A stretch of DNA of 64,000 nt from Proteobacteria bacterium CAG:495. Its GTDB lineage: Bacteria > Pseudomonadota > Alphaproteobacteria > RF32 > CAG-239. The notes below the pieces were generated by a model. It had not been told where the DNA came from. It ran no database searches and saw nothing but the letters and a program-made list of their open reading frames with translations. The stretch spans positions 29,718-93,717 of the forward strand of contig HF995316.1 in the NCBI GenBank assembly GCA_000432275.1, read 5' to 3'. How positions within the stretch are numbered: the first letter of the stretch is position 1; every line of letters starts with the position of its first letter. Below, piece after piece: positions 8,012 through 17,459 of this stretch. Both the position numbers and the translations under genes were made by a program.

Positions 8012-9499
8012 TTAAGGGATAACAATTCCCATTTGACGCAGCTCTTTGTTGACGGCTTGGCGCTCGCTTTCCGGATCCCGGAAACGAATGCCCTGATTCT
8101 CAATCGGCAAAACCTCTCCGTATATCAGAATTTGAGCCGTAGCATTGTCTTTGCCGTAAATTAAGGGGGCTCTGTAACTGCTGTCTATGTTGACAGCGGA
8201 TAACAGCTCTTCCTCGCCGCTGTTTGTAAACTTGCGCGGAGCAGAGTTAATGACGGCATCGCCTTCGGGACGGATTTCCAAAATGTCCAGACTGTGTTGA
8301 TTGGAACCGTCTTCAAACAAACGGAAAACGCCGCTGATGCCGGCATATCCGTCCGGATTGGTAATCACTTTGTTAATGTTGTCCGTGTCTTGTTTGGATA
8401 TTTCGTTGGCTAGCGCTACGGCATCATAGGCAAAAGAATACAGGCTGCTCGGTTTTTCGCCGAAAATGCCGGCATATTTGTTGGCAAAATAGCTGCTGTG
8501 CATTCTTGACAGGGCCGGATACCAGCTGTGAACAATTGAGGATTCGTTGTTCAGCCGGCTGCCTTCCCAAACCGAAGTACCCAAAAACTGCACTTGCGGA
8601 TAGGCAACGTCATAATAGGCAAACATCGAAATCGCCGCTGTAAGCTTGGCGCCGGATTCTGGAATTATGATGGCATCAAAGCCTATGTCTCCCAATCCTT
8701 CTTTGGTGCTCAGCCGCTCCAAAGCCTTTTTGGACGTACCGTCGCCGTTGTCTGCTTTGCGCTGAAGCATATTGCGCAGGCTGCTCAAACGGGCGTGCCT
8801 GGTCTGATAATCCGTCATTTCTTTGATGATTCCCGAAAAATCAGAAGTGCTCGGAGCGTAAAAACCGATGACAGTTACTTCTACGCCGTTTTTCTGAGCG
8901 GATTTGACAGCAGCTTTGGCAACCGCGCTTCCGGTAGAGTTGTCCGGCAGCAGCAAAGCAAAGCGTTTGCGCCCTTTTTGTGCCGCATAAGTCATAATCC
9001 TGTTGACTTGTTCCTCAATCAACAGGCCGAGTGTGTAAACCGTCGGCTGCAAAACTTCCTGTGCGGTGGAAAAGGCGATAACCGGCACTCCCTGATAGAT
9101 TGTTTCGTTTGAGATGGCCTGAACTTCAGTACTCATTAGCGGGCCGATAATCAGGTCCGAATTTTGGCGAATGGCATTTTCTGCGGCGATTCTTGCGCCG
9201 CTGGGCGTACTTTGGGTGTCATAATACTGCAAAACCAGATTGGGGTTTCTTACGTCTTCCAATGCAACCATCGTCGCATTGCGCAATCCCTGGCCGTGTT
9301 TGCTCGCTTTTCCCGTTAAAGGCAGCAAAACGCCGACGCGAAAGCTCCGGCTTGAGGTTCCTGAAATGTTTATTTCGCTGATGTCCGTGTTGAAGGCGTT
9401 GCTGCCGCCCTGATCGCTGATTTCCGGACCGCGCGGCGTCGAACAGCCGATGATGCCCAGACAAAGCAAACAAATACTAATTTTTTTTAACACTTGCAT
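8012..9499 (-). CDS. LpoA-like lipoprotein, penicillin-binding protein activator family
   Basis: This is an outer-membrane lipoprotein with a periplasmic-binding-protein fold; the LpoA branch activates peptidoglycan synthases. Residues 1-18 are a lipoprotein signal with the lipobox IIGC, lipidated cysteine C19. After a short linker come FRVGVLLPLTGKASKHGQGLRNA, typical of type I binding folds, and a second lobe to the end (495 residues). It diverges from rsmI, and the arrangement lpoA-like / rsmI / yraN is usual in Alphaproteobacteria. A class A PBP that could be its partner is at 26.8-28.6 kb. Activation of that PBP is inference. Confidence 0.87.
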   Translation of the reverse strand: MQVLKKISICLLCLGIIGCSTPRGPEISDQGGSNAFNTDISEINISGTSSRSFRVGVLLPLTGKASKHGQGLRNATMVALEDVRNPNLVLQYYDTQSTPSGARIAAENAIRQNSDLIIGPLMSTEVQAISNETIYQGVPVIAFSTAQEVLQPTVYTLGLLIEEQVNRIMTYAAQKGRKRFALLLPDNSTGSAVAKAAVKSAQKNGVEVTVIGFYAPSTSDFSGIIKEMTDYQTRHARLSSLRNMLQRKADNGDGTSKKALERLSTKEGLGDIGFDAIIIPESGAKLTAAISMFAYYDVAYPQVQFLGTSVWEGSRLNNESSIVHSWYPALSRMHSSYFANKYAGIFGEKPSSLYSFAYDAVALANEISKQDTDNINKVITNPDGYAGISGVFRLFEDGSNQHSLDILEIRPEGDAVINSAPRKFTNSGEEELLSAVNIDSSYRAPLIYGKDNATAQILIYGEVLPIENQGIRFRDPESERQAVNKELRQMGIVIP

Positions 9500-9584
9500 T
9501 TTATCCCAAAATAGAAATGATATAACTATATGAACTTTATAAGAGTTTTAGTTTAATTTTTAACTAATGTAAAGAGAGGTCTTT

Positions 9585-10418
9585 GTGAAAAGCGGTATTT
9601 ACGTTGTTGCGACCCCCATCGGCAACCTGAACGACATTTCTTCCCGGGCGCTGGAGGTTTTGCAGAACGCCGACGTTATCGCCTGTGAAGACACCCGGGT
9701 TACCAAAAAGCTTTTTTCGTTGCTGGGGCTCGGTTTGAAAAAAACTTTTGTTACGCTTCATGACCATAACGAAGAAGAACAGGCGCAAAAACTGATAGAT
9801 ATGGTCAACCGCGGACAAAGTATTGCTCAGGTCAGCGATGCCGGTTGTCCGTTGATTTCCGATCCCGGCTATAAGCTGATAAAACGCTGCCGTGAGCAAG
9901 GCGTTGCGGTTACCACGATTCCCGGTCCCTGTGCCTTGATTTGTGCCTTGCAGCTTTCCGGCCTCCCCACCAATTCCTTTATGTTTGCCGGCTTTATTCC
10001 CAATAAAGATAAGGCGCGCAAAGATTTATTCAATAAATTAAAAGATATAGACGCCACGTTGGTTTTTTATGAAACGGCTAATCGGATTGTCAAAACTCTG
10101 GAAACGGCCGGAGAGGTCTTCTCTTTGCGCGAAATGGCGGTTGCTCGGGAAATTACCAAAGTTTATGAAGAGTGTGTCAATGGCAGTGCGGCGGAATTGA
10201 TAGAACACTTTTCTCAAAAAGAGCCCAAAGGCGAGATGGTTTTGATGATTGCGCCGCCGACGCCGGGCGAAGCTGCGGCGGATTTGGACATTGCCGCTCT
10301 GATTCGCCGGGAGTTGGCCGAAAACAGTCTTAAAACTGCGGTAAAAAACGTGGTTTCCCAATACGGGCTTAACAAAAACGAAGTTTATGAATTGGCTCTG
10401 AAAATAAAAAATGAATAA
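9585..10418 (+). CDS. rsmI: 16S rRNA (cytidine1402-2'-O)-methyltransferase RsmI
   Basis: RsmI 2'-O-methylates C1402 in the decoding site of 16S rRNA using S-adenosylmethionine. It has the tetrapyrrole-methylase fold with the family blocks VVATPIGNLNDIS (near the N-terminus), ACEDTR, and SDAGCPLISDPGY. Length 277 is normal. The start is a GTG with AGAGG at 9575-9579 upstream. It overlaps yraN by eight bases, so the two are translationally coupled. Confidence 0.95.
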   Translation: MKSGIYVVATPIGNLNDISSRALEVLQNADVIACEDTRVTKKLFSLLGLGLKKTFVTLHDHNEEEQAQKLIDMVNRGQSIAQVSDAGCPLISDPGYKLIKRCREQGVAVTTIPGPCALICALQLSGLPTNSFMFAGFIPNKDKARKDLFNKLKDIDATLVFYETANRIVKTLETAGEVFSLREMAVAREITKVYEECVNGSAAELIEHFSQKEPKGEMVLMIAPPTPGEAAADLDIAALIRRELAENSLKTAVKNVVSQYGLNKNEVYELALKIKNE

Positions 10419-10761
10419 TTATCAGAACGGACATTTGGCCGAATATATGGCAATGTGGTTTCTGCATTTTCGCGGATACCGCCTGTTGTTTCAAAACTAT
10501 CGCTGCGGCAAAGGAACACATGCCGGTGAAGTTGATTTGATTATGCTTAAAAAGAAAACCGTTGTGTTTATTGAAGTTAAGCAACGTCAAACGCTTGAGA
10601 AAGCCGCCTATGCCGTTTTGCCCCCGCAAAAAAAGCGGATTCGCCGTGCCGCCGAGGCTTTCCTTTCCCGCCACCCTCAATATATGGACTATGGCATACG
10701 TTTTGACGCGGTGCTGGTTTCCCTTCCGTTCAAAATCGTTCATCTTCCGAACGCGTTTTAA
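10411..10761 (+). CDS. yraN: UPF0102 family protein YraN, nuclease-like fold
   Basis: YraN proteins share the restriction-endonuclease-like core; the cellular role is not established. The 116 residues hold the expected acidic pair and lysine: E40 and D42 in GEVDLIM and E55-x-K57 in FIEVKQR. It begins within the end of rsmI and converges on rlmN with no spacer, which leaves no room for a separate terminator. Confidence 0.92.
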   Translation: MNNYQNGHLAEYMAMWFLHFRGYRLLFQNYRCGKGTHAGEVDLIMLKKKTVVFIEVKQRQTLEKAAYAVLPPQKKRIRRAAEAFLSRHPQYMDYGIRFDAVLVSLPFKIVHLPNAF

Positions 10762-11826
10762 TCAGGCCTGATGTTTTGACTTAAGCTGTCCGCAGGCAGC
10801 CAGAATATCCTGTCCCCGGGCAACTCTGATTGGGGCTTCGTAACCGGCAGCTTCAAGTTCTCTTGAAAAAGCGTGCACTTTATTGTTTGAACTCGGTTCA
10901 TACTGGCATCCGGGCCAGGGGTTAAAAGGAATCAGATTGAATTTTGCGCCGATTTTGTTCTTTTTCATTAAGGCGATAAGCTCTCTCGCATCGTCAAGAC
11001 TGTCGTTAAAATCCTTCAGCATCAGATATTCAAAAGTGATATAACGGCCCGGACTCATGGCTTTTTGATATTCCTGACACCCTTTGAGCACTTCTTCTAT
11101 CGGATAACGGTCGTTGATAGGCATAATTTGCGAACGTTTTTCGTTGTTGGGAGCATGCAGGCTGATGGCCAGTCTGACACCCAGTTCGGTTGCAACCAGA
11201 GGAATTTTGGGAGCAATGCCCGAAGTTGAAAGCGTTATTTTTCTTTTGGATATGGCAATACCGTCTCCGTCAGACAGGATTTTAAGTGCCTTAATGGTAT
11301 TTTCCGGGTTGTGCAGCGGTTCTCCCATTCCCATAACCACAATGTTGGAAAGAAAACGGGTTTCGTTCGTCGGACTCGGCCATTCGCCGTATGCGTCCCT
11401 GGCAACCATAAACTGGGAGACAATTTCCCCCGCCGTCAGATTTCGGGTGATTTTCTGGCTTCCGGTATGGCAGAATTTGCAGCCGACCGCACAGCCGACT
11501 TGCGTGGAAATACACACGGCGCCGCGGTCTTCTTCCGGAATATAGACCGTTTCAATCCGCTGGCCGTCTGAAAATTCCAGCAGCCATTTGTGGGTCTTGT
11601 CTGTTGAGATTTGCTCGGTAATGATTTTCGGGCGGCTTATCGAAAAATGTTGTTTGAGTTTTTCGCGCAGATCTTTGGAGATGTTGGTCATCTTGTCAAA
11701 ATCGGTTTCTCCGCGAAAATAAATCCATTGCCACAACTGCTTGGCCCGGAATGCTTTTTCTCCGATATTGACCAGCTCGGCCGTCAACTCTTCTTTAGAC
11801 AGCCCGATTAACTCTTTTTTTTCCAT
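10762..11826 (-). CDS. rlmN: Dual-specificity RNA methyltransferase RlmN
   Basis: RlmN is a radical-SAM enzyme that makes 2-methyladenosine at A2503 of 23S rRNA and A37 of some tRNAs. The iron-sulfur motif CxxxCxxC is C112, C116, C119 (CAVGCKFC). The two cysteines of the mechanism are also present, near the C-terminus (C345 in AACGQ) and upstream of the cluster. Length 354 is normal. Its first base overlaps the last base of the preceding IalB-like gene (TAATG), pointing to one transcript. Confidence 0.96.
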   Translation of the reverse strand: MEKKELIGLSKEELTAELVNIGEKAFRAKQLWQWIYFRGETDFDKMTNISKDLREKLKQHFSISRPKIITEQISTDKTHKWLLEFSDGQRIETVYIPEEDRGAVCISTQVGCAVGCKFCHTGSQKITRNLTAGEIVSQFMVARDAYGEWPSPTNETRFLSNIVVMGMGEPLHNPENTIKALKILSDGDGIAISKRKITLSTSGIAPKIPLVATELGVRLAISLHAPNNEKRSQIMPINDRYPIEEVLKGCQEYQKAMSPGRYITFEYLMLKDFNDSLDDARELIALMKKNKIGAKFNLIPFNPWPGCQYEPSSNNKVHAFSRELEAAGYEAPIRVARGQDILAACGQLKSKHQA

Positions 11827-12338
11827 TATTTGCTCTTACATTTATTGGATATGGCACGATAAGCGCTGCTGAAGCCGCTCAGGGAGTAGGTGTCTTTGGT
11901 TTGCGTTCCCCGGCTGGACGTTCCGTGAACAACCATGCGGCTGCCGCGTTTCATCGCGTCTACGATTTCCTTGTCGACTTTTTCACTGACCGCCCAAGCC
12001 TTGTCGCCGCTGGTAAACAAGCGGTCAAAGGTTTTGGCGCCGATTTTGATTGTAACTTTTGAATCCGGTTTGTAAGTATAGCCGGCATTAATATTCAAAA
12101 CGTCAAAGCTTTTTTCGTTGGGACGATGGGTTATAACCGCATAAATGTCGCCGCGGCGGCTGTATTTGCCCTCGTCTTTTTTTGGCGTAGAAGCCATATA
12201 ACAGACGGGTCCGGCGGAATCTCTGTAATAATAAGCGACCCAGTCGTCATATTCGCCGATCATCTGCGGTGCGGCCGCATTTGCCCGGCAAATGCCGCAA
12301 AAGTAAGCTAAACCTATTAAAAATAAAAATTTTTTCAT
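11826..12338 (-). CDS. Invasion-associated locus B (IalB) family exported protein
   Basis: IalB-type proteins are small exported proteins restricted mainly to Alphaproteobacteria; the biochemical role is unknown. Residues 1-22 form a signal peptide (hydrophobic core LFLIGLAYF, cleavage likely after ANA). The mature part has the family layout: a WVAYYY segment, a CYM strand, YAVITHRP, and a late cysteine (C167) that could pair with the early one. The name refers to a Bartonella gene and does not imply virulence here. It precedes rlmN with a one-base overlap. Confidence 0.75.
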   Translation of the reverse strand: MKKFLFLIGLAYFCGICRANAAAPQMIGEYDDWVAYYYRDSAGPVCYMASTPKKDEGKYSRRGDIYAVITHRPNEKSFDVLNINAGYTYKPDSKVTIKIGAKTFDRLFTSGDKAWAVSEKVDKEIVDAMKRGSRMVVHGTSSRGTQTKDTYSLSGFSSAYRAISNKCKSK

Positions 12339-12435
12339 ACTGACATACCCACATTATGGTTAAATTTAACATAATAGTAATTGAAAAATATATAAAAACT
12401 GTTAACTTCAAAAAAAATTTTTCAGGTAAAAGGTT

Positions 12436-13677
12436 ATGATTAGAGATAATTATCTGGACGTAAACAAACTGGTCGGCAATAAAAAAATCTTTAAACTGTT
12501 TCGCGTCGTTGAACAACACGGCGGCGTTTTGCGTTTCGTCGGAGGTGCCGTACGCGATGCTCTTAAAGGGCTGTCGGGATTTGACCTCGATTTGGCAACC
12601 GATTTGTCTCCCGATGAGTTGGTGGAAGCTTGCACCGAAGAAGGGCTGAAAACGGTTCCCATCGGCATCAAATACGGAACCGTGGGCGTCATTATTGACG
12701 ATGAAGTGCTGGAGGTTACCTCATTGCGCCGTGATGTAAAAACCGACGGTCGTCATGCCGAGGTGGAATTTACCGACAACTGGGAGGAGGATGCTTCCCG
12801 CCGTGACCTTACCATTAATGCCGTTTATGCTGATGAAAAAGGCAACGTTTTTGACTATTACAATGGCATTGAAGATTTGGAAAAAGGGACTGTGCGCTTT
12901 ATCGGCTCACCTTCGCAGCGTATCCGGGAAGACTACCTGCGCATTTTGCGTTTTTTCCGCTTTTATTCAAATTTCGGACAGGGACCGGTCGACAAAAAGG
13001 CCTTGGAAGCCTGCCGGGAAAACCGGGAAGGGTTGACAACCCTGTCTATGGAGCGGATTCGCGACGAATTTGCCAAGATTTTGCTGACCAAAAATGTTGT
13101 TTCCACTCTGCGGATAATGTTTGAAAATGATATTTTAAGCTTTATCCTGCCAGACCCCCAACATTTGGATAAACTTGATTTCTTGATTAACCTGGTCGAT
13201 GAAGAAGAACTGCCGCACGAAGCGATGCGGCGGCTGTATACTATTTATCAGCCGGATAAGGCCTTGGCCGAAAACCTGGCTGTTCGTCTGCGTTTAACCA
13301 AAAAGCAAAAACAGCATTTTGTAAGCTGGGCGGAAAACGAAGTCAAGCTTGAGGAGTACCAGAATGAGACGGCTTTGTACCGGCTGCTTTATCGTTTTGG
13401 CGCCGAGTTTTGCGTTGACAAGCTTTTGCTGCTGTTAGCCGAGCGTCAGCAAAGTATTCTCGGTTTGCATAATTTGATAAAAAAAATCCGCTCTATGGAA
13501 ATTCCGGAGTTTCCTCTTCGCGGTAAAGACATCATCGCTTCCGGCGTTAAAAATCCGCATCAAATCGGTCCGATTCTGAAAGAATTGGAAGAAATCTGGA
13601 TTGGCAGCGGGTTTAAGTTGAGCAAGCAAGAACTCCTTGACATCAGGGATAAGTTCAAAAAAGTCGCCGGCGAATAG
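12436..13677 (+). CDS. cca: CCA tRNA nucleotidyltransferase / poly(A) polymerase family
   Basis: This enzyme adds or repairs the 3' CCA of tRNAs. It has the class II nucleotidyltransferase head: GGAVRD (36-41) and the metal-binding pair D50-x-D52 in FDLDLAT, followed by the SRRDLTINA block and the RIREDYLRILRFFRF block that recognises incoming nucleotides. The remaining helical domain runs to residue 413. Alphaproteobacteria usually carry a single such gene. It is followed by a terminator and two tRNA genes on the other strand, which already encode their own CCA. Confidence 0.93.
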   Translation: MIRDNYLDVNKLVGNKKIFKLFRVVEQHGGVLRFVGGAVRDALKGLSGFDLDLATDLSPDELVEACTEEGLKTVPIGIKYGTVGVIIDDEVLEVTSLRRDVKTDGRHAEVEFTDNWEEDASRRDLTINAVYADEKGNVFDYYNGIEDLEKGTVRFIGSPSQRIREDYLRILRFFRFYSNFGQGPVDKKALEACRENREGLTTLSMERIRDEFAKILLTKNVVSTLRIMFENDILSFILPDPQHLDKLDFLINLVDEEELPHEAMRRLYTIYQPDKALAENLAVRLRLTKKQKQHFVSWAENEVKLEEYQNETALYRLLYRFGAEFCVDKLLLLLAERQQSILGLHNLIKKIRSMEIPEFPLRGKDIIASGVKNPHQIGPILKELEEIWIGSGFKLSKQELLDIRDKFKKVAGE

Positions 13678-13698
13678 CCAAAATGCGATAAAGAAAAT

Positions 13699-13736
13699 AA
13701 AAAGCCGCGTTTTTCTGATAAAACACGGCTTTTTCT
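13699..13736. terminator. Terminator between cca and the tRNA-Ala genes
   Basis: The stem AAGCCGcGTTTT/AAAACaCGGCTT has an A-run before it and a T-run after it, so it can stop both cca and the convergent tRNA transcript. Confidence 0.8.
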
Positions 13737-13739
13737 AAT

Positions 13740-13815
13740 TGGTGGAGGTAAGCGGGATCGAACCGCCGACCTAATGATTGCGAACCATTCGCTCTCCCAA
13801 CTGAGCTATACCCCC
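13740..13815 (-). tRNA. tRNA-Ala, anticodon CGC
   Basis: The 76-nt cloverleaf on the minus strand includes an encoded CCA. The acceptor stem is GGGGGTA/TACCTCC with the G3:U70 pair that defines alanine tRNAs. The anticodon stem AATGG/TCATT encloses the loop TTCGCAA, giving CGC, which reads GCG codons. The T-arm has GGTTCGATCC. It is the second gene of a two-tRNA unit. Confidence 0.95.
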
Positions 13816-13884
13816 GATAATGTTCCCCCGGTCAGGGTGAAATATGAGAAAAGCACCGTCCGTGACGATGCTTTTCTTCGAAAT

Positions 13885-13960
<76 letters not shown>

Positions 13961-13974
13961 ATAGGCAAGGACAA

Positions 13975-14003
13975 TATATAAAAGAGGAAATTCCGTTTGT
14001 CAA
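13975..14003 (-). promoter_or_regulatory. Promoter of the tRNA-Ala pair
   Basis: On the minus strand TTGACA (14003-13998) and TATATA (13980-13975) are exactly 17 bases apart. The predicted start point is a few bases before the 5' end of tRNA-Ala(GGC). Confidence 0.8.
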
Positions 14004-14104
14004 ACAAATTTTTTGAAAAATTGTTTTTTGCGTCGTCCTGCAAATATTTTGCATAAATATTTTATGCTGAATTTGCTTTTGTCGGTTGATGTTTTGTTTC
14101 TATA

Positions 14105-14656
14105 TTAAATCTGTTTAATGACTTTGCAGGGATTGCCGACCGCTAAGGAATTGTCAGGGATGTCTTTATTGACGACGCTTCCGGCACCGATAACGCAGTT
14201 ATTGCCGATTTTGACGCCCGGCAAAATGGAAACGCCGGCCCCAATCCATACGTCATTTCCGATGTTGACCGGTTTTGCATATTCTTCTCCGCTTCGTCGC
14301 CGTTCCGCATCAAGCGGATGTCCTGCCGTATAAATTCCCACGTTAGGCGCGATAAAAACGTTGTTGCCGATTGTAACTTTGGCGCCGTCTAAAATAGTCA
14401 GGTTAAAGTTAGCGAAAAAATTGTCTCCCACTTCGATGTTATACCCGTAATCGCAATAAAAAGGAGCTCTGATTCCGCAGTTTTTGCCATGCTTCCCCAA
14501 CAGGGAGGACATAATCTTTTGCATCTTTTCCGCATCTGCGGGAGGCGTATTGTTATATTCAAAGCAAACCTGACGCGCATGCCTGCGGTCTTTTTTCAGT
14601 TCTTTGTCTTCAGCGTTGTAATTTTCGCCGTGCAGCATCTTTTCTTTCTCGTTCAT
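14105..14656 (-). CDS. Maltose/galactoside O-acetyltransferase-like hexapeptide-repeat enzyme
   Basis: This is a left-handed beta-helix acetyltransferase of the Maa/LacA/NodL group, which transfers acetyl from acetyl-CoA to sugars. The N-terminal 60 residues match the Maa substrate domain ([15 protein letters not shown]). Hexapeptide repeats follow (IEVGDN, VTIGNN, VNIGND, VKIGNN, VIGAGS), and the catalytic histidine lies in YTAGHPLD. Length 183 is normal. The acceptor sugar cannot be told from sequence. It is the third gene of a parE-GNAT-maa run, starting three bases after the GNAT gene. Confidence 0.88.
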   Translation of the reverse strand: MNEKEKMLHGENYNAEDKELKKDRRHARQVCFEYNNTPPADAEKMQKIMSSLLGKHGKNCGIRAPFYCDYGYNIEVGDNFFANFNLTILDGAKVTIGNNVFIAPNVGIYTAGHPLDAERRRSGEEYAKPVNIGNDVWIGAGVSILPGVKIGNNCVIGAGSVVNKDIPDNSLAVGNPCKVIKQI

Positions 14657-14659
14657 AAG

Positions 14660-15130
14660 TTAAGAATCTCCTTGTCTGCGTTTGAAAAAGCCGCTTTTGC
14701 ATCCCATTCCCCAGCTCATGACCAGTTCAATTTCTCCCGTTGATACATCGGTTTGTTCGCTGATGATTTTAAATCCGGATTTCTGATAAAAACGCAATGC
14801 CTTGCCGTTTTTTACAAAAACCCGCAAACTCAGGTTTGGCCGCTTTCTTCGGCTGTATTCGAGAAGCTTGGTCCCGATGCGCTGATTTTGGTGCTGCGGA
14901 GCAATAAACAGTGCGCCGATATAGTTGTTTTCGCACAAGCTGATAAAACCCTTTATCCGGTGCCTGTCCTCAAAGACATAGGTTTCCGTGTTGGGCAGGT
15001 AGTAGTCCCTGACCGTGGATTGCATTTTTTTCCAATAAGCGGCGTCTATAAAGGCATGGGCAAGCAAACTGCTTTCCAGCCACAATCTCGTTAACTTTTC
15101 ATAATCTGCCGGCTGTGCTTTTCTAATCAT
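14660..15130 (-). CDS. GNAT family N-acetyltransferase
   Basis: This 156-residue protein has the GNAT fold. It opens with IRKAQPADYEKLTRLWLES, has the beta4/acetyl-CoA loop region in IGALFIAPQHQNQRIGTKLL (motif A, Q/RxxGxG/A-like QNQRIG), and the late block ALRFYQKSGFKIISEQ typical of RimI/YjaB-like enzymes. The substrate is unknown. Its start overlaps the parE stop by one base. Confidence 0.88.
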   Translation of the reverse strand: MIRKAQPADYEKLTRLWLESSLLAHAFIDAAYWKKMQSTVRDYYLPNTETYVFEDRHRIKGFISLCENNYIGALFIAPQHQNQRIGTKLLEYSRRKRPNLSLRVFVKNGKALRFYQKSGFKIISEQTDVSTGEIELVMSWGMGCKSGFFKRRQGDS

Positions 15131-17124
15131 TAAATGTCCAGATCGTCTACAAACTTGGCCCGCTCAATAATAAACTTGAAACGGGTTTCCGGATTCTTAC
15201 CCATCAGGCGTTCAACCTGCCGCCGGGTTTCAAAGGCTTCTTCTTTGCCTTCTTCCGTATCGGTGTTAGGAAGCATAACGCGCAACAACATCCGGTTTTT
15301 CTTGTCCATGGTCGTTTCTTTAAGCTGTTGAGCGCTCATTTCGCCCAACCCTTTAAAACGGCTGATTTCCGGTTTTTGATTGCCTTTCACTACCTTTGCC
15401 AAAATCTTGTCTTTGTCATCGTCGTCCAGGGCATAGTAGTTTTTTCCGCCTATCGCTATTTTGTATAACGGCGGTGTTGCGATATAAAGATGTCCGTTTT
15501 CAATCAGTTTGGGCATTTGCTGATAGAAAAAAGTCATCAGCAGGGAGGCGATGTGTGCACCGTCCACGTCGGCATCGGTCATGATGATGATTTTTTCATA
15601 ACGAAGATTGTCTTCGTTGTAATGCTCTTTGACACCGCAGCCCAAAGCTTCGCACATATCTTTTATTTCCTGGTTTTGCAGGATTTTGTCAAGGCTGGCG
15701 CTGGCAACGTTCAAAATTTTGCCGCGCAGGGGAAGAATGGCCTGTGTAAAGCGGTCGCGGCCTTGTTTGGCGGAACCGCCGGCCGAGTCTCCTTCGACGA
15801 TGAAAATTTCAGTATCGTGAGCCGCCGCCTGCGAACAGTCGGCCAGTTTTCCGGGGAGACGGAGCCGTTTGGTTGGTGTTTTACGGTTTTGGACTTTCTC
15901 CTCTTTTTTCTTTTTACGTGCTTCAGCCCGCTCAATAACGTATTCCAGCAATGCGGTGGCATTTTCCACATCCGACGTCAGCCAGTGGTCAAATGAATCT
16001 TTGACGGCGGATTCCACCAGACGAATGGCTTTGTTGGATGTCAGTTTGTCTTTGGTCTGTCCCTGAAATTGCGGATCTCGGATAAAGACGGAAAGCATAA
16101 TGCAGGCATCGCTTAAAAAGTCTTCGCCGGTAATGGCCGCCGCTTTTTTGATGTTGGCCATTTCCCCGTATTCTTTCAAACCGCGGATAAGGGCTGCTTT
16201 AAAACCGAGTTCGTGTGTTCCGCCTTGGGGAGTGACGACGGTATTGCAGTATGAATGGCAAAAGCCGTTTTCGTCTTCCGGCCAGGTAATTGCCCATTCA
16301 ACCTTGCCTTCGTCGTTTGCCAGATTGGCATCGCCGGAAAAAGGCTTGCGGTTGATGGTTGTTCTGGCGCCTACCTGATAGTTTAAAAAGTCAAGTAATC
16401 CGTTGGGAAAACACAGCTCAGCTTCCTGCGGGGTGACGTCGCCTTCGCACAAGACTTCCGGAGCACATCTCCAATTGATGTGAATTCCTTTGAACAAAAA
16501 CGCTTTTGAGCGAGCCATGCGATAAATTTTGTTAGGCAGCAAACAAGAATTTGCACCGAATATTTCCGGGTCCGGTTTGAATGTGACCGACGTTCCTCTG
16601 CGATTGGGGGCGTTTCCCACCAGTTCCAGCGGTCCCATCGGATAACCGCGGCTGTATTCCTGCCGATACAACTTTTTGTCACGGGCTATTTCTACACTGA
16701 GTTTTTCGGATAAGGCATTGACAACAGAAAGGCCGACGCCGTGCAAACCGCCGGAAACCTTATATGCCCCGCCGCCGAACTTGCCGCCGGAGTGCAGCAT
16801 CGTCATAATGACTTCCAAGGCTGATTTTCCGGGATATTTGGGGTGCGGATCCACAGGAATACCGCGGCCGTTGTCGGTAATTGTCACCGAATAGTCGGCG
16901 TTCATCTGAACCTCAATCTTATTGGCATAGCCGGCAACAGCTTCATCCATCGAGTTGTCCAGTATTTCGGCAACCAAATGATGCAGGGCGGTTTCGTCCG
17001 TGCCCCCGATATACATGCCCGGGCGGTGGCGGACCGGTTCCAGCCCTTCCAAAACCTCAATGCTGGTTGCGCTGTAATCGTTGCTGGCGGTAGTTGTGTT
17101 GGGTGTTTCAAATAAATCCGACAT
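15130..17124 (-). CDS. parE: DNA topoisomerase IV subunit B
   Basis: ParE is the ATPase subunit of topoisomerase IV, which decatenates replicated chromosomes. It has the GHKL ATPase fold ([39 protein letters not shown]) and the Toprim motif [15 protein letters not shown], with a DxD metal site in MTDADVDGAHI. At 664 residues it lacks the large insert of GyrB-type proteins. The C-terminal GLGEMSAQQLKETTMD is typical of ParE. GyrB is encoded separately at 32.8-35.2 kb, which settles the assignment. Confidence 0.95.
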   Translation of the reverse strand: MSDLFETPNTTTASNDYSATSIEVLEGLEPVRHRPGMYIGGTDETALHHLVAEILDNSMDEAVAGYANKIEVQMNADYSVTITDNGRGIPVDPHPKYPGKSALEVIMTMLHSGGKFGGGAYKVSGGLHGVGLSVVNALSEKLSVEIARDKKLYRQEYSRGYPMGPLELVGNAPNRRGTSVTFKPDPEIFGANSCLLPNKIYRMARSKAFLFKGIHINWRCAPEVLCEGDVTPQEAELCFPNGLLDFLNYQVGARTTINRKPFSGDANLANDEGKVEWAITWPEDENGFCHSYCNTVVTPQGGTHELGFKAALIRGLKEYGEMANIKKAAAITGEDFLSDACIMLSVFIRDPQFQGQTKDKLTSNKAIRLVESAVKDSFDHWLTSDVENATALLEYVIERAEARKKKKEEKVQNRKTPTKRLRLPGKLADCSQAAAHDTEIFIVEGDSAGGSAKQGRDRFTQAILPLRGKILNVASASLDKILQNQEIKDMCEALGCGVKEHYNEDNLRYEKIIIMTDADVDGAHIASLLMTFFYQQMPKLIENGHLYIATPPLYKIAIGGKNYYALDDDDKDKILAKVVKGNQKPEISRFKGLGEMSAQQLKETTMDKKNRMLLRVMLPNTDTEEGKEEAFETRRQVERLMGKNPETRFKFIIERAKFVDDLDI

Positions 17125-17368
17125 TTTTTCCTCAAATATATTCCAAATTTAGCGCTAACATACAGTAATTAAGCGTTTTAGGCAAGTCCAAACCTCCAAG
17201 CGTGAACAAGATTTTTATTTGACGCGTTTTGCCCGCCCGTATGGATTGCCGCTTCTTTGATTATGGTCGTCGCTGCCAAACGGTTTGCGTCGGCGCTTTA
17301 ATAATCGGATTTTTGCCGTTTTCTGTTGAGGACGGCGTATTTATGTTAAAAGGGCCTTGTTTTCCAGT

Positions 17369-17400
17369 CGTCTCCGCGGTGTTTTCGAGGCGCTTTTTTT
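17369..17400 (+). terminator. Possible terminator in the parE-rpsB gap
   Basis: CGTCTC (17369-17374) can pair with GAGGCG (17387-17392), followed by a C and a run of T. No plus-strand gene is upstream, so its purpose is unclear; read-through from a small transcript or chance are both possible. The rest of 17125-17350 shows nothing I can support as a gene. Confidence 0.35.
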
Positions 17401-17424
17401 TATCCGTTTTTTTGTAAAAAACAC

Positions 17425-17453
17425 TTGCAAAATCATTAAATTAGCGTTAGAAA
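17425..17453 (+). promoter_or_regulatory. Candidate rpsB promoter
   Basis: TTGCAA (17425-17430) and TAGAAA (17448-17453) are 17 bases apart, placing the start near 17460, just before the structured leader. Confidence 0.4.
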
Positions 17454-17459
17454 GAGTCC

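Noticed and set aside
15130..17124. Calling this gene gyrB
   Set aside because: A separate, longer GyrB with the GyrB-type C-terminus is present at 32.8-35.2 kb; this one is ParE by length and motifs.
17229..17417. A 62-codon plus-strand frame between parE and rpsB
   Set aside because: No ribosome-binding site, and it runs across the candidate terminator; no recognisable product.
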